From assembly GCA_964392305.1 (NCBI GenBank), contig CAYMPV010000030.1, positions 1 to 64,000 on the forward strand: DNA of 64,000 nucleotides, in the 5' to 3' direction. The position numbers and the translations under genes were made by a program. The notes beneath the pieces were generated by a model, which did not search any database, was not told where the DNA came from, and saw nothing but the letters and a program-made list of their open reading frames with translations. Source of the stretch: JACKIC01 sp964392305 (lineage in GTDB: Bacteria; Planctomycetota; UBA1135; UBA2386). Shown piece after piece: positions 44,000 to 53,022 of this stretch; the stretch's first letter is position 1; every line of letters starts with the position of its first letter.

Positions 44000-44510
44000 A
44001 GATCGACTCCTCGCTCGGTTGGGCGTCTTCGCCGCGCATGCGCGCCGCCGCGATCTCGACCGCCTCGAAGATCTTCAGGTAGCCGGTGCAGCGGCACAGG
44101 TTGCCCGCGAGGCACTGCTTGATTTCGTCGCGCGTCGGCGAGTTGTTGTCGCGCAGCAGCGCTTCGGCCGCCATCAGCACGCCCGGCGTGCAGTAGCCGC
44201 ACTGCGCGGCGCCTAGATCGGCGAACACGTCCTGCAGCGGGTGCAGCCCCGAACCGCAGGCGAGCCCTTCGACCGTGCGCACGTCCTTGCCGACGGCGTC
44301 GACCGCGAGCACCAGGCAGCTCAGCACCGGGGTGCCGTCGACCTGCACGGTGCAGGTGCCGCACTCGCCGAGTTCACACCCGTGTTTGGTCCCGGTGAGG
44401 CCCATCTCCTCGCGGAGCACCTCGAGCAGGGTCTTGTGTGGCAAGAACGCCACCTCGTGCGGCTCGCCGTTCACGGAGAACGTCTCGAGCACCTTGTTCG
44501 GCTCACTCAT
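43986..44510 (-). CDS. hcrC: 4-hydroxybenzoyl-CoA reductase-like [2Fe-2S] subunit
   Basis: 174 residues with two [2Fe-2S] sites. The plant-ferredoxin-like N-domain has Cys45, Cys50, Cys53 and Cys65 (CELGECGTC...C). The helical C-domain has Cys104, Cys107, Cys139 and Cys141 (CGYC...CRC). It passes electrons between the FAD/[4Fe-4S] subunit and the Mo site. It is the first gene of the operon and its stop overlaps the large-subunit start. The length is normal for the family. Confidence 0.92.
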   Translation of the reverse strand: MSEPNKVLETFSVNGEPHEVAFLPHKTLLEVLREEMGLTGTKHGCELGECGTCTVQVDGTPVLSCLVLAVDAVGKDVRTVEGLACGSGLHPLQDVFADLGAAQCGYCTPGVLMAAEALLRDNNSPTRDEIKQCLAGNLCRCTGYLKIFEAVEIAAARMRGEDAQPSEESIYGAR

Positions 44511-44634
44511 TGGGCCGAGCAGGATAGCGGCGCGCCGGACCAGGAAGAAGGCTCGGTCTCCTCCCGAGCACCCCGAAGTTGCGTCGCAGGGGAAGGCCCC
44601 CCGGGCAAGCCGGCGGAGCCCGCACCCCGACGCA

Positions 44635-45075
44635 TCAGGTCCAGCGGCGCAGGAGCTTGCCTTCCGCGTCGGTGAAGCCGCCGCAGGCGATCATGATGGT
44701 ATCGATCAGGTACCAGATGCCGGTGATCAACAGGCCGATCCCGGTGATGCTGAGCAGCAGCATCGCCAGCCCCGAACCGGTCTTGCCGACGTAGAAGCGG
44801 TGCACGCCGAAGACGCCGAGGAAGAAGGACAGCAGGAACGCCGGCAGCACCAGCCGTTCGGATTCGTCAGCGGGCCGCACCGGCGCCAGGGGCGGCGGCA
44901 CGCGCACGATGCCGGGCACGGTGCCCAGGGTCTGCCACTCGGGTGCCCCTTCGATCCAGGCCAGGTCGCGCTCGGCGATGCGGCCGGCGACGATCATCGC
45001 GTTGACCTGTTCGAGCGAGTACGGGCCGTAGTTCTGGTCGGCCTGACGAACGGTGATCCGAAGGGAAGTGGACAT
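44635..45075 (-). CDS. GYF_2 and TM2 domain membrane protein
   Basis: 146 residues. Residues about 14-50 are a GYF_2 domain (NYGPYSLEQVNAMIVAGRI...WQTL). Residues about 75-146 are a TM2 domain with two helices and the conserved loop (FLLSFFLGVFGVHRFYVGKTGSG, WYLIDTIMI, DAEGK). The function of such bacterial proteins is unknown. It stands alone, with 104 bases on one side and 124 on the other. Confidence 0.88.
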   Translation of the reverse strand: MSTSLRITVRQADQNYGPYSLEQVNAMIVAGRIAERDLAWIEGAPEWQTLGTVPGIVRVPPPLAPVRPADESERLVLPAFLLSFFLGVFGVHRFYVGKTGSGLAMLLLSITGIGLLITGIWYLIDTIMIACGGFTDAEGKLLRRWT

Positions 45076-45179
45076 GGGGCGACCTCGGTGGCGCAGACGG
45101 AGCGGCGAGTGAGGCCCAGGCTACGGAATCCCGCCTGGGTATTTCCAGGTTACGACCCGTGCACCGCGTCGCGCCTGCC

Positions 45180-46106
45180 TCAGCCGGCCGCGAACCAGGC
45201 GCTCGCCGCCGCTGCCAACGGCGCCGCCACCGTCGCCAGCTTCGCCGCATCGACGGTCAGTTCGACGAACGGCACGAACTCGGGCACCAGCAGGTCGCGA
45301 CGCACTTCCAGACACAGGGTGCGCCCCGGATAACGCGTCGCGAACGTGTGCGCCAAGGTCACCGGATGCAGGTTGTAGGCGCCGTTGCGTTCGACTTGCA
45401 GGCCCGCGGCGTCAAAGCGCTCTTCGGCGATCCGCGCCACCTCGCTCGCCGCCAGCTCTCGCCCTTCCGGATCGACCGTGATCAGGTCCACGGGCGCGCG
45501 CAGCGGCCAGCTGCCGATGCGATCGGAACGATAGGCGTCGCGCAGGCTGGCGACGATGTGGTCGTCGACCGCGACGTCGATGCTGCGCGGCGCGTAGGTG
45601 TGCACCATCAGGCCGAGGCCGCCGCCGCCGCAAGCCGCCGCAAACCCCGCCTCGATCACTTCCCGGTAGGCCACGTAGCGGTCGAGCAACAAGCGCCGGT
45701 CGGCCTCGTGCTGCACCCAAGGTGGCAGCCCCGGAGTCGGCGCGCCGGCGGCCGAGGCGCCCGGCATCGTGGCTGCGTCGATGCGGCGATTGCAGTCGAC
45801 GAACGTGCGCGGCAGCAGGCAGCGCACGACCGCCGCGACGCGGTCCGGACACAACGCGACGAAGCGCCGCGCCACTTCGCTCGCGAGCTCCGGCGCTCCG
45901 ACGTCGGTGTTGACGAAGAAGAAGTCGCGCAGGTCCTCGGCGTATTCCCCGACCAGCTGCGACCGCAGCGCCGTGAAGTCGGCGCCGCGCGTGGCGCCGT
46001 GCGGCACTTCGAGCAACAGGTCGACGGTCTGTTGCGCCGCCGACTGCGCCCCGCGCACGACCTCCAACTCGCAGACCCCTGGACGGGAACGGAACGCCGA
46101 TGCCAT
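45180..46106 (-). CDS. N-formylglutamate amidohydrolase-like zinc hydrolase
   Basis: 308 residues from the ATG at 46106; the upstream TTG adds only basic residues. It has VDLLLEVPHGATRGADF near the start, VNTDVGAPELASEVARR, VDCNRRIDAATMPG, GLGLMVHTYAPRS and CLEVRRDLLV. These fit the N-formylglutamate amidohydrolase fold, with a His-Gly, a D-x-N-R and an E-x-R-R-D segment. The family releases formate or acyl groups from N-acylated amino acids. No histidine-utilisation genes are nearby, so the natural substrate is open. Confidence 0.68.
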   Translation of the reverse strand: MASAFRSRPGVCELEVVRGAQSAAQQTVDLLLEVPHGATRGADFTALRSQLVGEYAEDLRDFFFVNTDVGAPELASEVARRFVALCPDRVAAVVRCLLPRTFVDCNRRIDAATMPGASAAGAPTPGLPPWVQHEADRRLLLDRYVAYREVIEAGFAAACGGGGLGLMVHTYAPRSIDVAVDDHIVASLRDAYRSDRIGSWPLRAPVDLITVDPEGRELAASEVARIAEERFDAAGLQVERNGAYNLHPVTLAHTFATRYPGRTLCLEVRRDLLVPEFVPFVELTVDAAKLATVAAPLAAAASAWFAAG

Positions 46107-46161
46107 GCGGGCGAGCTTGGCGGGTCGTCGCCGTGAGAGCAACCTCGCGCAGCGCGGCGGC

Positions 46162-48006
46162 TCACTTCAGGCGCAGCTCGATCTCTTGGTCGGCGGCTTC
46201 GACTTCGAACGGCATCGTCGCGCCCTTCTCCGACTGCAGCGTCAGCTGCAGCGTGACTCCTTCGAGCGGCACGAACGGGATCGACAGGCGCCCGTCGGCG
46301 CCGGTGCGCAACTGCATCATGCGCCAGCGCAACTGCCCCTCCATGCCCTGCATCAGCCCCTGCACCGGGTCGCTCGAGCCGCGGGTGGTCGCGCGGGTCA
46401 CCCGCAAGGTCGCGCCCGCGATCGGCTGATCGGCGTTGTCGAGGAAGCGCACCGGCATCGTCGCGAACGGCTGCAGCTGCAGTTCGCAGTTCGCGGCCCC
46501 CGCGGCGACGTCGCAGAGCTTGCCGGCAAAACCGTGCCCCGTCACCGCCAGCAGCGCCATCAGGCCGTTCGGCACCAGCAGGCGCGCCGACCCGGCCGTG
46601 TCGAGCGGCACGCGCGCGATCGAGTAGCGCAGTTGCGTGCCGCTGCGGTTGCCGGGACCCAGTTGCAGCACTCCGCCGCGCGCCGGGCCGCCGTGAGCGT
46701 CGAGCACCCGCACCCGCAGCTCGGTGAAGATCGGGGCGACCGCGGCGTCGGCGCGCAGCGCGTCGGGCAGCTTCTTCGCCGACTCGGCCTGCAACAGCGG
46801 CGCGGCCACTTGCAGTTCCGGATGCCAGAACGAGACCCGGCTCGAGTACAGCCCCTCAGGCAGACCGACGAACTCGAACTTGCCGTCGTCCGCCACCGGC
46901 ACCGTCCAAGACCGGTAGTCGTGCATGAAGCCGTTGTCGCTGCTCCAGAGTTTCGCGACGGCCTGCATGCTCACCATCGTTCCGCTCGGCAGGCCGGCAA
47001 TGCGGCCGACCAACGGCGGCGACGCCGCGAGTTGAAAGCGCAGCTCCTTGCCTTCGAACTTCTCGACGCGCCGGTCGTTCACGTAGACGTTGCGGTAACG
47101 CACGCCGCCGACGGCCTGCGCTCGACCCGGCGCCTCGGCGAAGAACAGGAGCTCCTGGCTGCCGAGATGCTCCAGCGGCGCCTCCTCACACGGCACCGTC
47201 ACCACCAATCGCCCCGCCGCGTCCGTGCGGCCGCACTCGCACCAGCGACTGCGGGTCGCGCCGCCGTAACCGTCCAGGCGCCAGGCCTGCAACTGGCCGA
47301 CGCGGCGTTTGATCGACACCCCCGCCAGCGGCTGGCCCTGATCGTCGACGACCACGATCGGCACTTCCTGCGGCGGCGGCACCACGAGGTTGGCCAGGAC
47401 ACCCTGGAACCACTGCAACGGCTGGCCGTCACCGGTTCGCAGTTCGAGCGTGCGCACACCGACCTGCGGCACCTTGCACAGCGGCGACGGCGGCAACATC
47501 CAACCACCGTCGACCGCCGGCACTTCGAAGTCCGCGGCCCCATTCCAGCCGAGCACGAACAGGCGCACCGGACCGCGCGGCAACCATGGGCCCAGCCCGT
47601 CGATCGTGAGCAGCTGCGGCTCGAGCACTTCGCTGCAGCTCAGATCGAACATCGCGCCGGCGGCGAAGTAGCCCTCGATGGTCGACACGGCAGCCGCTCC
47701 GGTGGCGGTTGTCGGCCCGGTCGCCCACGCGACGTGACACAGGTCGGTGCGCAGCTTCGCCATCACCCGGCCCCGCGCGTCGCTGATCGCCGTGACCCGA
47801 TCGACGGGCCCGCCCTCGATCTCAGGCACACAACCGACGAACGTCACCTCGGCGCCGGCGAGCGGCGCGTGCGTCTCGGAGAACACGCGCACGAAGGTCG
47901 GTTCGCGACCATCCGCTGGCCGCGCCTGGGCGACCGCCGCGGCGGCGATGCATGCCGCCGCGACGGCGGAGCGCGCGTAGTGCTGACGCAGCATGTGCCG
48001 CATCAT
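46162..48006 (-). CDS. Secreted carboxypeptidase-regulatory-like multidomain protein
   Basis: 614 residues with a signal peptide (YARSAVAAACIAAAAVAQA). The body is beta-rich with Cpg-like turns: VRVFSETHAPLAGAEVTFVG, IVVVDDQGQPLAGVSIKR, VRVLDAHGGPARGGVLQLG and VRFLDNADQPIAGATLRV. No enzyme motif was recognised. It is of the same type as the proteins at 31264 and 34619, but without the sigma or membrane anchor. It is divergent from the small lipoprotein gene at 48093. Confidence 0.7.
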   Translation of the reverse strand: MMRHMLRQHYARSAVAAACIAAAAVAQARPADGREPTFVRVFSETHAPLAGAEVTFVGCVPEIEGGPVDRVTAISDARGRVMAKLRTDLCHVAWATGPTTATGAAAVSTIEGYFAAGAMFDLSCSEVLEPQLLTIDGLGPWLPRGPVRLFVLGWNGAADFEVPAVDGGWMLPPSPLCKVPQVGVRTLELRTGDGQPLQWFQGVLANLVVPPPQEVPIVVVDDQGQPLAGVSIKRRVGQLQAWRLDGYGGATRSRWCECGRTDAAGRLVVTVPCEEAPLEHLGSQELLFFAEAPGRAQAVGGVRYRNVYVNDRRVEKFEGKELRFQLAASPPLVGRIAGLPSGTMVSMQAVAKLWSSDNGFMHDYRSWTVPVADDGKFEFVGLPEGLYSSRVSFWHPELQVAAPLLQAESAKKLPDALRADAAVAPIFTELRVRVLDAHGGPARGGVLQLGPGNRSGTQLRYSIARVPLDTAGSARLLVPNGLMALLAVTGHGFAGKLCDVAAGAANCELQLQPFATMPVRFLDNADQPIAGATLRVTRATTRGSSDPVQGLMQGMEGQLRWRMMQLRTGADGRLSIPFVPLEGVTLQLTLQSEKGATMPFEVEAADQEIELRLK

Positions 48007-48092
48007 GCGCCGATGCCCCCGACGCGACCAGGGTCGGTACGAACACCGGCACCGACTCCAGTCCCGGAGCGGGACATGCCGATGTACCCGAC

Positions 48093-48578
48093 ATGGGCAA
48101 TCGGATCGTCTGGCTGATGACGCTGGCCATCGGCTGCAGCGCCTGCAGCACCGACACCGGCCCCGCGCAGGCGGCGGCGGCGTTCGCGGCGTTCCAGACG
48201 GCCCTGCAGAGCGGCGACGAAACGGCGTGCCGCCGGCTCGTCACCAGCGAATCCGCCCCGGCCCTGGACGCCATCGACTGGCGCGCGGTGCGGCAACGGC
48301 AACCCCTGCGTGTGCTCGGCAGCGAACGTGGCGCCGGTGACTTCCGCGTCAAGGTCGCTGACCCCAACGACAACGAACGCGCCGCGGAGTTCGTCGTGGT
48401 CCGTGAATACGGCCGCTACGTGGTCGACCTCGTCGCGACGGCGGGTTTGCACACCGAAGTCGTCGAGGCCGCGGGCGGCCGCGAGGAGTTCGTGCCGCAA
48501 CAACTGACACCGCGCGATCTCGAGCGCATCCGGCAGTACGAACTGTCCCGCCCGGTCGACGCGACCAGCCGGCGCTGA
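48093..48578 (+). CDS. Small lipoprotein, SnoaL/DUF4878-like
   Basis: 161 residues from the ATG at 48093 (GNRIVWLMTLAIGCSAC); an in-frame extension upstream lacks a leader. The hydrophobic stretch and Cys residues fit a lipoprotein signal. The body (AFAAFQTALQSGDETACRRLVTSES, VVREYGRYVVDLVA) has the pattern of cystatin/SnoaL-like folds, with a helix and then strands. The role is unknown. It lies just upstream of trxB on the same strand, with about 80 bases between. Confidence 0.65.
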   Translation: MGNRIVWLMTLAIGCSACSTDTGPAQAAAAFAAFQTALQSGDETACRRLVTSESAPALDAIDWRAVRQRQPLRVLGSERGAGDFRVKVADPNDNERAAEFVVVREYGRYVVDLVATAGLHTEVVEAAGGREEFVPQQLTPRDLERIRQYELSRPVDATSRR

Positions 48579-48586
48579 GCCGCACC

Positions 48587-48615
48587 TTGCCTGCAGTTGG
48601 GGGCGGAACTAATGC
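48587..48615 (+). promoter_or_regulatory. Possible sigma-70-type promoter upstream of trxB
   Basis: TTGCCT at 48587 and TAATGC at 48610 are separated by 17 bases and lie 43 bases before the trxB ATG. The -10 match is weak, so this is only a candidate. Confidence 0.25.
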
Positions 48616-48657
48616 CGCGCTTTGCGTAGCATCGCGCCCCAACTCCACGCACAGGAC

Positions 48658-49599
48658 ATGACCGAAACGCTCAAGACGCTGATCCTCGGCTCCGGCCCCG
48701 CGGGCTACACCGCCGCCATCTACGCCGCTCGCGCCAACCTCGAACCCGTGCTGCTCGCGGGTCGGCAACCCGGCGGCCAGCTGACGATCACGAGCGACGT
48801 CGAGAACTACCCGGGTTTCCCCAAGGGCATCATGGGCCCCGAGATGATGGAGATGTTCCGCGAGCAGGCGGAGCGCTTCGGCACCAAGGTGCACTTCGAG
48901 GTCGGCACCAAGGTCGATCTGTCCAAGCGCCCGTTCACGGTGACCACCGAGTCGGACCAGGTGTTCAAGACCGAGTCGCTGATCATCTCGACCGGCGCGA
49001 GCGCGCTCTACCTGGGCCTGCCCAACGAGCAGAAGCTGCAGGGCCGCGGCGTCTCCGCCTGCGCCACCTGCGACGGCTTCTTCTTCAAGAACAAGAAGGT
49101 CTACGTCGTCGGCGGCGGTGACTCGGCGTGTGAGGAGGCCAACTTCCTGACCAAGTACGCGAGCAAGGTCTACATGGTCGTGCGCCGCGACGCCCTGCGC
49201 GCGTCGAAGATCATGGCCCAGCGCGCGCTCGACAATCCCAAGATCGAGATGCTCTGGCACCAGAACGTCACCGACGTGCTCGACGTCGAGAAGGGCAAGG
49301 TCACCGGGCTCGAGCTGACCCACACCAACACGGGCGAGAAGACCACCGTCGACGCCGACGGCCTGTTCCTCGCGATCGGCCACCAGCCCAACACCGAGCT
49401 GTTCAAGGGCCTGCTCGACATGGACGACAAGGGCTACATCAAGACCGTGCCCGGCAAGACCGAGACCAACATCCCCGGCGTGTTCGCGGCGGGTGACTGC
49501 CAGGACAGTTACTACCGCCAGGCCGTGACCGCGGCGGGAACGGGCTGCATGGCGGCGATCGAGGTCGAGCGCTGGCTCGAGGCGCAGCACCACAAGTGA
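48658..49599 (+). CDS. trxB: Thioredoxin reductase
   Basis: 313 residues from the ATG at 48658. It has the FAD site LILGSGPAGYTAAIYAARANL, the redox pair CATC (SACATCDGFFF), the NADPH site VVGGGDSACEEANFL, and the C-terminal FAD segment GVFAAGDCQDSYYRQAVTAAGTGCMAA. It reduces thioredoxin in the cytoplasm with NADPH. The length and motif order are those of the low-molecular-weight bacterial enzyme. Upstream in-frame residues are not needed. Confidence 0.96.
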   Translation: MTETLKTLILGSGPAGYTAAIYAARANLEPVLLAGRQPGGQLTITSDVENYPGFPKGIMGPEMMEMFREQAERFGTKVHFEVGTKVDLSKRPFTVTTESDQVFKTESLIISTGASALYLGLPNEQKLQGRGVSACATCDGFFFKNKKVYVVGGGDSACEEANFLTKYASKVYMVVRRDALRASKIMAQRALDNPKIEMLWHQNVTDVLDVEKGKVTGLELTHTNTGEKTTVDADGLFLAIGHQPNTELFKGLLDMDDKGYIKTVPGKTETNIPGVFAAGDCQDSYYRQAVTAAGTGCMAAIEVERWLEAQHHK

Positions 49600-49612
49600 G
49601 CATCGCGCGCGC

Positions 49613-50800
49613 TCACCGCGTCGCGATGCCGATGACCGCGCTCTCCCCGGCCTTGCCGTCCATGCGCGTGGTCAGGAACAACAGACCTCCCGTCTCGGTG
49701 AGTTCGCTGTTGGGTTGCGAGTCCTCCACCGGCGTCATCTTCGCGAGCAGCGCGCCCGTGCGCCGATCGACGACGTAGAGCTTGCCGCTCATCGCCGCGA
49801 GGTAGACCTTGTCACCCAGCACGAGCGGCCGGCTGTAGATCGGCGCGCCGCGACCTTCCTGGTGTTCGGTCTCGAACTTCCAGGCCTGCTTGCCGGTCTG
49901 CAGTTCGACGGCGTAGAGGTGCGCGTCGCAAGAACCGAACAAGGCGAGACCCTCGGCGATCGCGACGCCGCCTTCGTTGCGCGCGCGGGCTTCGACCTTC
50001 CACGCGAGCTCGCCGGCCTTGCGATCGACGGCGTAGACGTTCTTGTCCTGGCTGGCGACGTAGACATGCCGCGCGCCGATCGTCGGCTGCGGATAGATCC
50101 ATCCGTCGGTCTTGAACGCCCAGCGACGCTCGCCGGTGGCCGCGTCGAACGCGACCACGCGGCACTGATCGAACACGGGTACGACGACGAGGCCCCCGTC
50201 CGCTGCCGCGGCGCCCGGACGCGCCGGCCGTCCCGAGAAGCGCGCGCTGTCGCCGCGGAAACCGGGTGGATCGACGGGGCGATCCGCGAGGAAGTCGGAC
50301 GCGTAGAGGACCTCGCCGGTCGTCAGCTTGCAGCCGTAGACCTTGCCGTCCGCGCCGGCCGCGACGACGACGTCGCCGGCGCACGCCGGCCCGGCGACGC
50401 CCAGTTCGATCTGCCGGTGCCAGAGCTGTTCACCGGTCTTGCGATCGAGCGCGTGAAGGCCATCGTCACAACCGACGAGGACCGCATCGAAGTCCGGCGA
50501 CGGCGACAGCGCGAGCCCGTAGCCGTAGCTGAACGGCAAGCCGACCTTGCTCGTCCACAGCACCTCGCCGGTCGGCGCCTCGAGCGCCTGCACCTTGCCG
50601 CTCCGATCGAGCGCGAAGACGACGCCGCGCGCCGCGACCACGTCGCTGAACTGCGCCCCCTCGGGCGCATGCTTCCACAGCACGCGCGGCTCGACGCGCC
50701 GCGGCGGTTGTTCCTGCGCCAGCAGCGGCCCGGCGGCGCCCATCGCCATCATGCACACCGGCAGCCACTGCCGCCGCACGCTCGATCCTGCAGTCGTCAT
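49613..50800 (-). CDS. Exported PQQ-like beta-propeller protein
   Basis: 395 residues with a signal-peptide-like start (VCMMAMGAAGPLLA). The rest is PQQ-type propeller blades with the LxALDxxTGExLW pattern: VQALEAPTGEVLW, LHALDRKTGEQLW, VYGCKLTTGEVLY, VVAFDAATGERRW, VYAVDRKAGELAW, LYAVELQTGKQAW and LYVVDRRTGALLA. No quinoprotein dehydrogenase active-site residues were noted, so it may be a scaffold rather than an enzyme. It converges with trxB, with 13 bases between. Confidence 0.82.
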   Translation of the reverse strand: MTTAGSSVRRQWLPVCMMAMGAAGPLLAQEQPPRRVEPRVLWKHAPEGAQFSDVVAARGVVFALDRSGKVQALEAPTGEVLWTSKVGLPFSYGYGLALSPSPDFDAVLVGCDDGLHALDRKTGEQLWHRQIELGVAGPACAGDVVVAAGADGKVYGCKLTTGEVLYASDFLADRPVDPPGFRGDSARFSGRPARPGAAAADGGLVVVPVFDQCRVVAFDAATGERRWAFKTDGWIYPQPTIGARHVYVASQDKNVYAVDRKAGELAWKVEARARNEGGVAIAEGLALFGSCDAHLYAVELQTGKQAWKFETEHQEGRGAPIYSRPLVLGDKVYLAAMSGKLYVVDRRTGALLAKMTPVEDSQPNSELTETGGLLFLTTRMDGKAGESAVIGIATR

Positions 50801-50866
50801 CGCCGATACGATACCCGCGCCGGCGCCGCTGCCGACAGTTCGGCAGCAGCACTGGCGCTCCCTGCC

Positions 50867-51070
50867 TCAGACCGCCCCGAGCGGCAACGCCGTCACCAGA
50901 TCGTCGATGGGCACCTCGTCTGGCGAGAGGCAGAGCACCGCCCCTTCGCCGCGCGGCATGCCGAGCCGATCGATCGCCGCGAACGCAGCCCCCCAGAGCA
51001 CGGGGAACTGGGCCGAAGCTCGCTTGACGCAGGTCTCGATCGCACGACGACGGTAGACATTTGCGGCCAT
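50867..51070 (-). pseudogene. Remnant joining N- and C-terminal ends of a DUF4143-type ATPase
   Basis: A 67-residue frame. Its first 22 residues (ANVYRRRAIETCVKRASAQF) look like the N-terminal basic helix that precedes the P-loop in DUF4143 ATPases. Its last 27 (EGAVLCLSPDEVPIDDLVTALPLGAV) look like the C-terminal end of such proteins. The P-loop and everything between are absent, as after an internal deletion. I have no alignment to prove this. It could instead be an unrelated small protein. It is the only frame in the 320-base gap between its neighbours. Confidence 0.35.
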
Positions 51071-51071
51071 C

Positions 51072-51088
51072 TTGAAGTCTTACTTCAA
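51072..51088. promoter_or_regulatory. Inverted repeat TTGAAGT-N3-ACTTCAA upstream of the remnant gene
   Basis: A perfect 7-base inverted repeat with a 3-base spacer sits directly before the ATG at 51070. It is A/T-rich in a GC-rich region, so it is unlikely to be a chance palindrome. It could be an operator or the stem of an RNA hairpin. Confidence 0.45.
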
Positions 51089-51120
51089 ACTGGCCGCGAC
51101 CTGACGCAAGCAGCCCAGCC

Positions 51121-52938
51121 TCACCGCCCCGTCGTGATCGCCGCCGGCGCGGTCGACTTGGCGAGGAACAACACCGCGAAGCAGGTCGAGTCGAGCAGCA
51201 GGGTGCTGCTGTGTTCGGCCTTGAACGAACCGTTCGGCTGCTGCTGTGCGAGCAACTGCAGCGCCCCTTCGAAGTACCAGTCGCGGTCCTGCAGGCGCGC
51301 GATCCCGTACAGTTCACACGAGCGCTCGAGGCCGTAGAGCCAGTAGTACCAGTGATGGTCGGCGCGCTCCGCGAAGCCCGGGTTGCAGCGCACCGAGAAG
51401 TGATTGCCGAGCCAGCCGAAGCCCGCTTCGACGGCTTCGTCGATCGCATTGAGCACCTTGCGATCGCCGTTGCCCTGCACCTGCATGCCGGCGCGCGCCA
51501 GCAAGAGGCCGCTGATCCCGGCGCTGGTCATCGAGCCGAACGCCGGCTCCTCGGGCTCCTGGTAGGCGAAGCCGCGCACGGCGACGCGGCGCGCGGCGGC
51601 CGGCGGCACGCGGTCACCTTGATCGATCAGGCGCTGCTGCGCGTAGGTGCGCACCGACAGCGGTTCACGGCTCATCGCCGGCGCCTGCACCGCGAGCAGA
51701 TGGCGAGCGGCGGCGGCGAACGTTCCTTTGGGCACATCCAACCCGCACAGCTGCGCCGACCACAGACCGAGCAACGCGTATTGCTGCAGCGACGTGTCGT
51801 AGCGCGGTCCGGCTTCGTAGTTGAAGCGCAGCACCTCGTTGCGATCGGTGCGCGGATCGACGTTGTCGAGCAGGCGCGCGAGCCACTTCTCCGCCGCCTT
51901 GCGATCGGCCGGGTCCATCTGCCGCGGCGCCCGCCCGGCGAGCTGGCCGCTGCGCAGGAGTTCTGCCTCGTTGGGCGGCGCGCAGCGCGCGGCGACGGCC
52001 ATCAGCCCCGCGGCCAGCGAGTAGGTGTCCGCCAGGCGCCGCCGCCGCAGATCGGCGAAACCCTTCACCAGCACTTCGTCGTCGGCCGGCACGTGTCCGT
52101 GCACCAAGGTCAACAGGGCGAGCGCCAGACGGCCGTTGCCGAAGTCTCGGTCCTCGCTGTTCTTGCCCTGCAGGAACGACGCCTTCTCGTCGATCGCCTC
52201 ACGCACGAACGCCACACCGCCCGCGATGCCCGCGGCCACGCGCTTGCGGAACTCGGCGTCCTGGTTGTCGCGCACGCCGGCGAAACGCCACTCGTCGCGC
52301 ACCACGAGGCGCCGGAAGCGCTTCTCCGGCACAGCGATGACGAGATCGAGTTCGCCGTCGAACTCGGCGACGCGACCCGCAGCTGCGTCGATGCGCCGCC
52401 GCATCGTCACCGTCCCATCGCTGTCCGCGACGCAGAACACCCGCAGCCGTTCGGCCACGTCGCGTTCTTCACCAGGAACGGGCCGCGGCAGTCGCGCCGA
52501 CCAATCGGCGCGCAGGGTCTGCACACCGTCGCCGTCGGCGTTGCTCCAGCTGCCGCTCACGGTCACGTCGCCGAACGGCATCAGCCGCGGGAACTGCAGC
52601 CGCACGCTGCCGCGGCTGCCCAGATCGAAGGCCAACTGCCGCAGCACATCGCGCGGGTCGTGCACCTGCCCCTGGGGCGCGCGCTGGTCGGTGCGCAGTT
52701 CGCCCTGGCAGAGATTGGGCGCCGGCAGAAGGCGCGGCAACCACCCGTCGGGGACCTTGTCGGTCGCCGGCGCCTGCTGCGCGGCCCGCGCCGAACCGAC
52801 CGGTTCGCCAGCGTTCGCGCGGCTGACGCGCACGTATTCCACCGCCCCCTCGGGCGGGATCTGCCAAACGGAGTCCTGGGCACTGGCCAGAGCCGCGAAC
52901 AGGAACGCTCCACCGAACGCCATAGCGAGTGTCGTCAT
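51121..52938 (-). CDS. Secreted terpenoid-cyclase-like (alpha/alpha toroid) protein
   Basis: 605 residues from the ATG at 52938 (TTLAMAFGGAFLFAALASAQ), which gives a clean signal peptide. The first 230 residues contain a beta-rich part (RLMPFGDVTVSGSWSNADGDG). The C-terminal 380 are helical repeats of the squalene/prenyltransferase type (AIDEKASFLQGKNSEDRDFGNGRLALALLTL, YDTSLQQYALLGLWSAQL, AGISGLLLARAGMQ, ALQLLAQQQPNGSF). No DxDD or zinc-site signature was found, so it may be structural or a protein-binding toroid. It is related in type to the TonB-like fusion at 26638, but has no membrane anchor. Confidence 0.7.
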   Translation of the reverse strand: MTTLAMAFGGAFLFAALASAQDSVWQIPPEGAVEYVRVSRANAGEPVGSARAAQQAPATDKVPDGWLPRLLPAPNLCQGELRTDQRAPQGQVHDPRDVLRQLAFDLGSRGSVRLQFPRLMPFGDVTVSGSWSNADGDGVQTLRADWSARLPRPVPGEERDVAERLRVFCVADSDGTVTMRRRIDAAAGRVAEFDGELDLVIAVPEKRFRRLVVRDEWRFAGVRDNQDAEFRKRVAAGIAGGVAFVREAIDEKASFLQGKNSEDRDFGNGRLALALLTLVHGHVPADDEVLVKGFADLRRRRLADTYSLAAGLMAVAARCAPPNEAELLRSGQLAGRAPRQMDPADRKAAEKWLARLLDNVDPRTDRNEVLRFNYEAGPRYDTSLQQYALLGLWSAQLCGLDVPKGTFAAAARHLLAVQAPAMSREPLSVRTYAQQRLIDQGDRVPPAAARRVAVRGFAYQEPEEPAFGSMTSAGISGLLLARAGMQVQGNGDRKVLNAIDEAVEAGFGWLGNHFSVRCNPGFAERADHHWYYWLYGLERSCELYGIARLQDRDWYFEGALQLLAQQQPNGSFKAEHSSTLLLDSTCFAVLFLAKSTAPAAITTGR

Positions 52939-53022
52939 GCACCAGCTAGTCGCAAGAGGGGGGCAAACGAGGCTGCACATGCGCCTCGATTCACGGCCAG
53001 CCCGCACCTACATTCGCGCGCC

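Noticed and set aside
41429..44122. Very long plus-strand frame (897 residues) across the molybdenum hydroxylase operon
   Set aside because: It is antisense to genes with well-defined cofactor motifs and reads as low-complexity Arg/Val/Ala, so it is a codon-bias shadow.
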